Below, one piece after another: positions 1 to 5,656 of a stretch of 32,737 bases of DNA (positions are counted from its first letter, which is position 1; every line of letters begins with the position of its first letter). The position numbers were made by a program, and so were the translations under genes. Source of the DNA: an uncultured Akkermansia sp. (lineage in GTDB: Bacteria; Verrucomicrobiota; Verrucomicrobiia; Verrucomicrobiales; Akkermansiaceae); contig CANQAD010000024.1 of assembly GCA_947588735.1 (NCBI GenBank), positions 1 to 32,737 on the forward strand, given 5' to 3'. The notes under the pieces were generated by a model that was not told where the DNA came from, searched no databases, and was given only the letters and a program-made list of their open reading frames with translations.

Positions 1-21
1 TGACTCTAGCATACTTTGAAC

Positions 22-49
22 TTCTTGGCACCCTTTTTTGTGCCAAGAA
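22..49. other. Perfect 10-bp stem hairpin of unknown role
   Basis: TTCTTGGCAC (22-31) pairs exactly with GTGCCAAGAA (40-49) around the loop CCTTTTTT. No T-run follows on either strand, so it is not a standard terminator. It may be part of a transcript entering from the left edge or of the folded segment downstream. Confidence 0.45.
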
Positions 50-128
50 CCTGTTGCATTTAATTTTGCGATCCACAGAGCCAAACGTTTTTTCAATTAG
101 GTCTTGACTATCGAGCGTACATGTAGTT

Positions 129-240
129 CCTGCGAGGTCTATAAGACCGCTAGATATTTGAGCTGGTCTTCGGACTAGGCTCGTGGTGCGACGCAGGCGC
201 ACTCATAGGGGCAGCGATTTCGCTGCCCCTTCCTTTTTCC
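129..240 (+). ncRNA. Putative structured RNA 3' part, family unknown
   Basis: The stretch folds into consecutive stems. GGTCT/AGACC pairs at 136-140/144-148. GAGC-T-GGTC pairs with GACT-A-(G)-GCTC at 160-182 around a C(UUCG)G tetraloop. GTGCG/CGCAC pairs at 186-190/198-202. A terminator hairpin lies at 207-230. The 7-base loop at 191-197 contains CGCAGG, which is complementary to CCTGCG at 129-134, so a pseudoknot or an enclosing stem is possible. No open reading frame fits. I compared it by eye with tmRNA, 6S, SRP and RNase P RNA 3' ends and recognised none. The 5' end is unknown and may lie left of position 1. A tracrRNA or an unannotated small RNA remains possible. A recombinase gene converges on it, a common arrangement beside RNA genes used as insertion targets. 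Confidence 0.4.
207..238 (+). terminator. Rho-independent terminator of the left-edge transcript
   Basis: AGGGGCAGCG-ATTT-CGCTGCCCCT is a perfect 10-bp stem with a 4-base loop, followed on the plus strand by TCCTTTTT. On the minus strand there is no T-run, so it mainly serves the plus-strand transcript. It also stands between that transcript and the converging recombinase gene. Confidence 0.75.
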
Positions 241-255
241 TCTCAAAGCCTTTTC

Positions 256-1257
256 TCAGCACACCAGCAGGGAGTCCTCACGGCGGTACACGCCCTCCAT
301 GGCGATGTAGCGCGTGCGCAACAGATCCGCGGAGCGGTGCCCCATTTCCAGCTGCAGCTCGGCGTAGTTGCGGAAGGTGGCCAGGTGATGCGTGGCAAAG
401 GTGTGCCGCAGGACGTCCGGCTGCCAACTCTTGAAGCCCGCCTCCCGGTGCAGGCGTGTGCGTCGTCGTCGCCAGTTTGGCGGGCAGATCCTCTCGTCCC
501 CGGGACGCCGGACGCGTTGCAGAATGCGCGCCAGCGGCGGAAAGATGGTGACGTGCCGTGCGCCGCCGGTCTTGCTGTGGTGCGGTGCGATGCAGATGAC
601 GCCGTCGTCGAGCCGCACATCGCTCCAGCGCAACCTCTCCACCTCGGTCGGGCGCACGCCCGCGCAGAGCATGATGGCGGTTGCGGCGAGACAGGTTCCG
701 CCCTCGAAGGTCTCGGCGGTGTGCATGAGTCTCCCGATTTCTTCCTTGCTCAGGATGCTGATGCGCTTTTCCTCCAATCTCTCCGGCTCCACTTTGCGCA
801 CCGGGTTCTCCGCGCACCAGCCCCGCTTGCACGCCGTGGAGAAGACCCCGCTGAGGATGAGTCTCGCTTTGTTCCGCTGCCTCGGCGTGTCGAAAGCCTC
901 TCGGATATAGCCCCGACATTCCTCGGCGGAGATGCTGCGTATACGCCGATTCGCCAGCCCCTTGCAACGTCTCATGAACCGCCTCGCGATGCCGTGGAAG
1001 TCTCTCAACGTTCGCGACCGTCGGTCCTTCCTCGCCTCCAATGCCTCTTCCACGGCTCGGTCAAATGTGACCGTCTTTTCGCGGCGTCGCAGCTCTTCCT
1101 CCCCTGCCGCAATGCACGCCACGGCGCGCTTCACGCGTCCCCTCCCCGCTTCCAGCGCCCTCTTGGCCACCAACGCAGCTTCCAGTACATCCACACCCGT
1201 CTGCCGCAGCACCTCCATCGCCGCCAGCTCCGTCTTTCTATCTGATTTCGTCTTCAT
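256..1257 (-). CDS. Tyrosine recombinase / site-specific integrase
   Basis: The 333-residue protein has the layout of the phage-type integrase family: an N-terminal core-binding region (about 60-160) and a C-terminal catalytic domain (about 165-325). Visible catalytic residues are Arg202 in AGVRPTEVERLRW, Lys229 in HHSKTG, Arg284 in DVLRHTFATH, His307 in MGHRS and the Tyr317 nucleophile in RTRYIAM. In the HxxR box the first His is Asp281 (D-V-L-R), a substitution that as I recall occurs in some integrase subgroups, so the enzyme may still be active. It would cut and rejoin DNA at att sites. It is transcribed toward the folded RNA at the left edge and away from the accessory genes to its right, which suggests it marks one end of an integrated element. 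No att repeats could be identified. The start is the ATG at 1257; no clear ribosome-binding site is visible. Function is confident, activity is not. Confidence 0.9.
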   Translation of the reverse strand: MKTKSDRKTELAAMEVLRQTGVDVLEAALVAKRALEAGRGRVKRAVACIAAGEEELRRREKTVTFDRAVEEALEARKDRRSRTLRDFHGIARRFMRRCKGLANRRIRSISAEECRGYIREAFDTPRQRNKARLILSGVFSTACKRGWCAENPVRKVEPERLEEKRISILSKEEIGRLMHTAETFEGGTCLAATAIMLCAGVRPTEVERLRWSDVRLDDGVICIAPHHSKTGGARHVTIFPPLARILQRVRRPGDERICPPNWRRRRTRLHREAGFKSWQPDVLRHTFATHHLATFRNYAELQLEMGHRSADLLRTRYIAMEGVYRREDSLLVC

Positions 1258-1265
1258 ATCGGTAC

Positions 1266-1450
1266 GTATTCATAATCCGCATGCAAGAAGAAAATATGAC
1301 AGTCCGACAAAATTTTGCAAGCCGTGCATGCAAGGCTCTACGTTCACCCAAATGAATAGTCACAGAATGCTGAAATTTAAGCCTGATTGTCAATATTAAA
1401 CTAACTAATAATCAACAAAATGAATCAGAAGAAGTACGGATTATGAATTC
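1266..1450. repeat. 14-bp inverted repeat pair flanking the gap beside the integrase gene
   Basis: GTATTCATAATCCG at 1266-1279 and CGGATTATGAATTC at 1437-1450 are inverted copies with 13 of 14 positions matching. The left copy lies just upstream of the integrase ATG; the right copy lies just before the hypothetical gene at 1508. The gap between is AT-rich and otherwise empty. They could be operator or recombinase-arm sites, or chance. Confidence 0.35.
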
Positions 1451-1507
1451 GTTAAACTCCTCTCCGGTTCCTCCAATGAGGACGCAAAAAAATATCTAAT
1501 CACTTAT

Positions 1508-1954
1508 ATGAATACAGATCGCATACATTATTTGCTCAATCATCTAAAAGCTATTGCGCTTCTTAGGGCGAAAGAAGCACTTTCCGCTCTGTACGAACAA
1601 CCCTATGAGGAGCTGTCTCAAAAAGAGAAGGGAGAGTATAGGAATAAGTTTTTAGGCCTACGCTCTAAATTCTTTCCTATAATACAGATCGAGAATAATT
1701 TAATATCTTTAAGTAGAAACAACCGTCTATGTATATCTGTTTATCGTAGTCTGGATGCACGGAACATTCTTCTTCGTGATATGGAGGGAGGTGAACCGCT
1801 CGACCAAAAGTTGAAACAATACAAGGAAAGTATTGAGAGAATTTTTGATGAATCAGGCAATGAGACAAATATAGATTTTTACGTACAAAAAGTTCACGCA
1901 TCCAAGTATTGTAGTTATTACTGGTTGTCTGTGAAACAGTCTGAAGTTAAATGA
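1508..1954 (+). CDS. Hypothetical protein, possibly 5' frameshifted
   Basis: The 148-residue reading frame is rich in Lys, Glu and Leu. I recognise no family; it has no signal peptide or membrane segment and looks like a soluble, mainly helical protein. The ATG has no ribosome-binding site. In the same frame, protein-like codons continue upstream (…GSSNEDAKKYLITY) without an ATG, GTG or TTG back to a stop. In the neighbouring frame an ATG at 1420 starts MNQKKYG and ends at TGA 1444-1446. Removing one G of the GG at 1438-1439 would join the two into a protein of about 177 residues. The gene may therefore carry a one-base frameshift, or the sequence may contain an error there. Base composition is lower in GC than the core genes from leuA onward, in line with the accessory genes downstream. 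Confidence 0.55.
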   Translation: MNTDRIHYLLNHLKAIALLRAKEALSALYEQPYEELSQKEKGEYRNKFLGLRSKFFPIIQIENNLISLSRNNRLCISVYRSLDARNILLRDMEGGEPLDQKLKQYKESIERIFDESGNETNIDFYVQKVHASKYCSYYWLSVKQSEVK

Positions 1955-2015
1955 CGCTTTTCTTTGATCTTGCATGTTTTTCATATGAGGGAAGTGCTGT
2001 ACTGAATCGAATTCC

Positions 2016-2021
2016 TATAAT
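2016..2021 (+). promoter_or_regulatory. Possible -10 box before the accessory operon
   Basis: A perfect TATAAT ends 11 bases before the ATG at 2033, which would make the message nearly leaderless. No good -35 is seen 16-18 bases upstream (AGTGCT at 17), so this is weak support. Confidence 0.25.
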
Positions 2022-2032
2022 GATGCAAAACC

Positions 2033-2650
2033 ATGAATAAAGGAAATGCTACAGCAATCCGTGATGTTGAGGCGGAAAATGCTTCCATCATTGAGGAGAA
2101 TATTTGTACTCCTCCAGAAATTACACCCACGCAAATAGACCAAGAAGCCACTCCTGTATCGAGTCAAAAAATAGAGGTTTCGGCAGAAACAGCAGATGTA
2201 ACAGAGGGGAAAATTGCTGAACCGAAAAAGCCTTTTCCTTGGAAGAATGTTCTTCTTTTCCCTTTTAAATTGTGCGAGTGGATTATAGTCTGGCTTTCCA
2301 TTGCGGTTTGGCGGATAACAAAGTATTCTTCAATTATTGTATGGTGGATAACAAAGTATACGTTTTTTGTTACTTGGTGGCTAGTAAAATTTGCCGTGTT
2401 TCTCATCGTATTTTGTTGGGGAATTTTTGTCGGTTTCTTCGAAGTGCTTAATGTAGGAGACACCCCCCCTGAAAATCCACTCAGTAGCCGACAACCAGGA
2501 GAGACCTATGGTGAATACAGGCAGAGGCGACGAGAAGAATACGCACGCGCGAAGAAAAAGTTGACAGGAGCAAGGAAGGGTTCTTTCCGCCTTGCTGGTA
2601 AGATATGGCGCAGTTTATGGGGAATATCCGAGGCGGAAGAAGAAGAATAG
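2033..2650 (+). CDS. Trp-rich membrane protein with 11-residue repeats, unknown family
   Basis: The 205 residues divide into an acidic, Pro/Thr-rich N-terminal third (1-65), a hydrophobic Trp-rich middle (72-140) and a basic then acidic C-terminal tail (RQRRREEYARAKKK near 164-177, ending EAEEEE). The middle begins with a membrane-like segment (CEWIIVWLSI) and then carries three consecutive 11-residue repeats at 90-122: IAVWRITKYSS, IIVWWITKYTF and FVTWWLVKFAV. A further hydrophobic stretch (FLIVFCWGIFVGFFEVL) follows. It is probably an inner-membrane protein, with the repeats either membrane-spanning or lying in the interface. It is the first clear gene of the accessory cluster; the next gene starts 86 bases downstream. 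No ribosome-binding site is obvious. I do not recognise the family. Confidence 0.7.
   Translation: MNKGNATAIRDVEAENASIIEENICTPPEITPTQIDQEATPVSSQKIEVSAETADVTEGKIAEPKKPFPWKNVLLFPFKLCEWIIVWLSIAVWRITKYSSIIVWWITKYTFFVTWWLVKFAVFLIVFCWGIFVGFFEVLNVGDTPPENPLSSRQPGETYGEYRQRRREEYARAKKKLTGARKGSFRLAGKIWRSLWGISEAEEEE
2300..2398 (+). repeat. Three tandem 33-bp in-frame repeats
   Basis: Units at 2300-2332, 2333-2365 and 2366-2398 encode the 11-residue repeats of the Trp-rich membrane protein. The first two share TGG-GGATAACAAAGTAT almost exactly (TGGCGGATAACAAAGTAT and TGGTGGATAACAAAGTAT); the third has diverged. The DNA-level identity of units 1 and 2 points to a recent duplication. Confidence 0.7.
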
Positions 2651-2736
2651 ATGTATTTGGCTTGATCATGATCCTGAAAGGAAAAGGGAAAACATCATGG
2701 AGATCGCTGGGAAAGTGGAAAAATCAGTAATACTGC

Positions 2737-3345
2737 ATGAAAAAGCTCATTTGGTTCGTATTTATTATGGCTGTGCTCGTTGGTCTGGCTTTCATCTTCT
2801 ACCCGGAGAAGAGCGCGGAAGCAGAGCAATCACTGGAGGCGGCGGGGGCAGTAGCGGTGCAGAAGACGATATCCGCACTGGAAAAGCGTGTTGGGAAAGC
2901 GGATGTAGCCCTGGAACACTACAAGACGGCACTGCAGGCGAAGCGGGCATCTCTCATTGAGCTCAAAACGCTAAAAGCCGATTGTGAGCGACAGATCCGA
3001 GATTGTAAGGCGGTCATAGCGGAAGCGGAGGGTCACGGAGGCGACACCTCAGTCAAGCGGGCTGAGCTCAAGATGCTAGAGGAGCGACTTCCCTCGCTCA
3101 CGGCGGCCGCAGCGAAAGCGGAGAGAGGGTACAAGCGGTTCCAGCTTGTGCTTAAACAGAAGAAGATTGAGCTGGATACGTTGAAAGCAAAAACGCAAAG
3201 TCTTGGAGCAGAGCTTCGGGCAGCGGGAGGGAGCGATGCCGGGTTTGCGCTCCAAAAGGCGCGCCAGCTGGAAGAGGAGGTGCGTAGTTCGTGCAACCGT
3301 TTGGAGGCAGAGTTGGAGGTGCAGGCGATGGATGAATCCAATTAG
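2737..3345 (+). CDS. Membrane-anchored coiled-coil protein, PspA-like pattern (copy 1)
   Basis: The 202-residue protein starts with an N-terminal membrane segment (KLIWFVFIMAVLVGLAFIF, residues 3-21) followed by a long charged heptad region to the end. Anchor plus coil is the same plan as in the next gene, and the sequences align after the anchor: KTISALEKRVGKADVALEHYKTALQAKRASLIELK here against QSVAALESKLDQGTLALQRF and following residues there. The spacing of Ala/Leu and charged residues resembles PspA/IM30 helices, but PspA has no membrane anchor, so this is a pattern resemblance and not a family call. The coil most likely projects into one compartment and self-assembles. The gene lies 9 bases before its paralogue. 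No strong ribosome-binding site is seen at the ATG. A short 20-codon frame in the preceding gap has no support. Confidence 0.8.
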   Translation: MKKLIWFVFIMAVLVGLAFIFYPEKSAEAEQSLEAAGAVAVQKTISALEKRVGKADVALEHYKTALQAKRASLIELKTLKADCERQIRDCKAVIAEAEGHGGDTSVKRAELKMLEERLPSLTAAAAKAERGYKRFQLVLKQKKIELDTLKAKTQSLGAELRAAGGSDAGFALQKARQLEEEVRSSCNRLEAELEVQAMDESN

Positions 3346-3354
3346 TAAAGAGCC

Positions 3355-3954
3355 ATGCAGAAAATAGTTGGGGCTATTATTGGAGCAGCGATTCTTCTGG
3401 TGCTGTGCATTTTGGCATTTTCGCCGGAGGCGCGCACTGAGTTAGGAATCGTTTTTAAGGTTGCAACAGGGCAATCCGTGGCAGCCTTGGAATCTAAACT
3501 CGACCAGGGGACACTCGCCTTGCAACGCTTCGATACGGAATACGTCAAAGCAGAACAAAAGCTGACAACACTTAAACATCTCCAATTGGACGCACGGCTA
3601 TGTTTGCGACGCGCACAAGAGAAGGCCGCAGACTATCGTAATCAGGGCAAGGAGGAACTTGCGCTACGCAATGATGAACAAGCAGTTTTTTATGAGAATC
3701 AGCTGATCGGTTATGAGAAGTCGATCGAATCACGCACGAAAAAATTACAGGAGCTGCGTACGATTCGTGAACGTGCTCGTGAGGACGTGCGACTCGCCCG
3801 GGAGCGTATTGCCATGCTGAAAGCAACGAGAGATGCACTCAATGACGCCGAACAAGAGGAAATGCTTGAGAAAGCAAATAAAAACGTGCAAAATTTACAA
3901 AGTCACTGCAACAAGTTAAGTGCAGAAATCGATATTTTGAATATAGAGGACTGA
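3355..3954 (+). CDS. Membrane-anchored coiled-coil protein, PspA-like pattern (copy 2)
   Basis: The 199-residue protein has an N-terminal membrane segment (KIVGAIIGAAILLVLCILAF, residues 3-22), a short linker (SPEARTELGIVFKVATGQSV) and a coiled coil from about residue 42 to the end. The part EKAADYRNQGKEELALRNDE followed by a run of coiled heptads is close in layout to the PspA/Vipp1 section where a helix carrying A-x-x-G-x-E-x-L-A is followed by the long hairpin. This makes a distant PspA/IM30 relative fixed to the membrane the best guess. It is a tandem paralogue of the gene before it, with a weak AAAGAG ribosome-binding site, and ends 1 base before the next gene, so the cluster is co-transcribed. 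A role in inner-membrane stress or remodelling is inference only. Confidence 0.82.
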   Translation: MQKIVGAIIGAAILLVLCILAFSPEARTELGIVFKVATGQSVAALESKLDQGTLALQRFDTEYVKAEQKLTTLKHLQLDARLCLRRAQEKAADYRNQGKEELALRNDEQAVFYENQLIGYEKSIESRTKKLQELRTIRERAREDVRLARERIAMLKATRDALNDAEQEEMLEKANKNVQNLQSHCNKLSAEIDILNIED

Positions 3955-3955
3955 G

Positions 3956-4525
3956 ATGGAATACTTCCTGACATCCGAGTTCTGGTGTAATATGTTGTGG
4001 GTGGGACTTATAGTTGTGTGTGTACTTGTATTCATCAGCGGATTCTTTTTCTGCAATAAATTATCAGAGGTTGGAGGCGGAGGATTATTTATAGCATTGT
4101 CTGTTGTTGCTTTCCTGTTTATCTCGGTTATATCACTTTTGGATGAGATCAAATTTCCATGTTTGTGGGATCATTACCGCGGGCCAGTCATTATTTTGGC
4201 AAAAGAAGCTCCACTGCTGCACAACTATTTCATGGCGGTGAATAGATATCTTGCGCGTACGGAGGGAGAAATAAAAAAACTCAACGCAGAGAGAGAAAAT
4301 TCAGCTATGACCGAGGCAAAAGATGTCTATGATGACCAAATAAAGAATCAAGAGAACAGGAAAAAGGAACTGGAAAATATGGGATATCGGGTTGAACAAC
4401 TTGCGCAACGATTGTATTTTTCAAAGTATCTGACCCGCTTGGGAAACCTGTCGGCTGATTCCGATATAGAGCAAGAACTGAGAGAAGTTCAGGAAGCCTG
4501 TGCACAGTTGGTTAATGAGGAATAA
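3956..4525 (+). CDS. Two-pass membrane protein with coiled-coil tail, unknown family
   Basis: The 189 residues carry two N-terminal membrane segments (about 12-33 and 42-62, separated by a KLSEVGGGG turn), so both ends should face the same side. A charged helical tail follows, with a coiled-coil-like section near 105-150 (EGEIKKLNAERENSAMTEAK and beyond). AGAGGA at 3945-3950 is a good ribosome-binding site for the ATG at 3956, one base after the upstream stop. I recognise no family. The tail resembles the charged coils of its neighbours, which suggests the products of this cluster form one membrane-bound complex. Confidence 0.8.
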   Translation: MEYFLTSEFWCNMLWVGLIVVCVLVFISGFFFCNKLSEVGGGGLFIALSVVAFLFISVISLLDEIKFPCLWDHYRGPVIILAKEAPLLHNYFMAVNRYLARTEGEIKKLNAERENSAMTEAKDVYDDQIKNQENRKKELENMGYRVEQLAQRLYFSKYLTRLGNLSADSDIEQELREVQEACAQLVNEE

Positions 4526-4527
4526 GA

Positions 4528-5493
4528 TTGGTAAGCAATCGTATTATGTTGGATGATAGGAAACACATAATAGCGGGAGTAGCTCTCTTCCTCTTCATCT
4601 TTATTCCCTCAGGTGGGTATAACATGTGGAAGTATGTAGAAGCACGTTCTCTGCAAGCCACTATTCGGGAGTGTTCCTTACTGAACGAACAAACCGTGAA
4701 TGATGACAAGCCATTAAAGAACTCTGAATACGTCCAACGGCTTCAGGTAAGCTCTCTTAAAGAAAGAGCAGACCAGATACGCCGCAGGTACAATCGAGGT
4801 TGGCAGAAGTGTCAGGCTGTACGGGAACACCTGATGGAATTGAGCAGGCATGGGTATGTGTATTCAGATGTAAGAGAGCAGGTGGAGGAACAATTGAAAG
4901 AGGTCGAAGAGAGAAATGAGGAGTTAAAGAAGCAATACAATGAGATTGTCCTCTTTGCGGAAAAATACTACGCTGAGGCGATGACAAAACGGATTTCTAA
5001 AGAGACGGAACGGACAGCACAATTACTCGATGAGGAGAATCAGATGCTTCTCCAATCAGTCGAACTGCCCAAGGGAATGCAGGAAAGAAGCAGTAGTGTG
5101 GAGCGGGTCGAACAGGAAACGAAGAGCTCTTCACGTCAGAGTATACCCGAGTCGGACATGGAGCAGCTCGATGCCATGATAGATCGGCTGCGAGCGTTAA
5201 AATGCAAGAGTGCCGAATCTGCCTTATACCAGAGGAGGCTTCTTGTGTTGCTCCCGCTTATTCGCAATGGTGCTGATGTGGATATTACTTTGCCGGAGAC
5301 GAAAGGAAACACAGCTTTGCATTATGCTTGCGGGATTGGAAGCTGGAGCATCACGCAGTGGCTCGTGGAGCATGGAGCGAATGTGAATGCCGTGACGGAT
5401 AAGGGAGCAACGCCGCTGGATTGTGTGGGAGTCGATAATGCCGAACGCATTCGCGCCCTGCTGATTTCGCGGGGAGCGAGGAAAAATAAATGA
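4528..5493 (+). CDS. Membrane-anchored coiled coil with C-terminal ankyrin repeats
   Basis: The 321-residue protein begins at TTG 4528; GAGG lies 7 bases upstream, and the next ATG (4546) has no ribosome-binding site. Parts in order: a membrane segment at about 13-30 (HIIAGVALFLFIFIPSGGY), a long coiled coil from about 70 to 180 (DVREQVEEQLKEVEERNEEL and others), a Ser/Gln/Glu linker, and ankyrin repeats from about 240 to the end. The ankyrin signature is clear in KGNTALHYACGIG…WLVEHGANVNA and DKGATPLDCVGVDNAERIRALL. Ankyrin repeats bind other proteins, so this is the likely partner-binding member of the cluster. It starts 2 bases after the upstream stop and is the last gene of the run. The final gene's only recognisable domain is this one; no enzymatic domain is present in the cluster. 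Confidence 0.85.
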   Translation: MVSNRIMLDDRKHIIAGVALFLFIFIPSGGYNMWKYVEARSLQATIRECSLLNEQTVNDDKPLKNSEYVQRLQVSSLKERADQIRRRYNRGWQKCQAVREHLMELSRHGYVYSDVREQVEEQLKEVEERNEELKKQYNEIVLFAEKYYAEAMTKRISKETERTAQLLDEENQMLLQSVELPKGMQERSSSVERVEQETKSSSRQSIPESDMEQLDAMIDRLRALKCKSAESALYQRRLLVLLPLIRNGADVDITLPETKGNTALHYACGIGSWSITQWLVEHGANVNAVTDKGATPLDCVGVDNAERIRALLISRGARKNK

Positions 5494-5555
5494 TGAGACG
5501 GTAGCGTTTCAAAATTGGTGTCAGCTGGTGAAAAATACACGCAAATGAGGGGAAT

Positions 5556-5619
5556 CTCCCGCGCGCGCGTCGCGGGAGCCAGCGCGCGAGCGCGTGCGCG
5601 CGAGAAGCAACTTTTTTCT
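5556..5619. other. Very GC-rich hairpins, possible end of the accessory operon
   Basis: The 163-base gap after the ankyrin gene holds CTCCCGCG (5556-5563) paired with CGCGGGAG (5571-5578), then an alternating CG tract with GCGCGC arms (about 5582-5603), then CTTTTTTCTT at 5611-5620. The second stem plus T-run could act as a weak terminator, although about 9 bases separate them. The same CGCGCG-type stems recur in the dispersed repeats of this window. Confidence 0.4.
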
Positions 5620-5647
5620 TGACCCGAAAAACGAAAAGAAATAGGAT
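5619..5647 (+). promoter_or_regulatory. Possible sigma70 promoter of leuA
   Basis: TTGACC (5619-5624), a 17-base spacer, then TAGGAT (5642-5647). The -10 lies only 9 bases before the leuA ATG and overlaps the only ribosome-binding-like sequence (GGATGGGG), so one of the two readings must be wrong or the leader is extremely short. Confidence 0.4.
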
Positions 5648-5656
5648 GGGGTCGTT

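Noticed and set aside
1..240. tmRNA or tRNA 3' end as integrase target
   Set aside because: No TPsiC-like arm, no CCA end and no tag-peptide frame could be found.
337..1245. 302-codon open frame on the plus strand opposite the integrase
   Set aside because: The integrase frame has intact catalytic motifs; the opposite frame is Arg/Pro/Leu-rich without any family feature.
2668..2730. 20-codon small ORF between the Trp-rich gene and the first coil gene
   Set aside because: No ribosome-binding site and no recognisable pattern; chance is sufficient.
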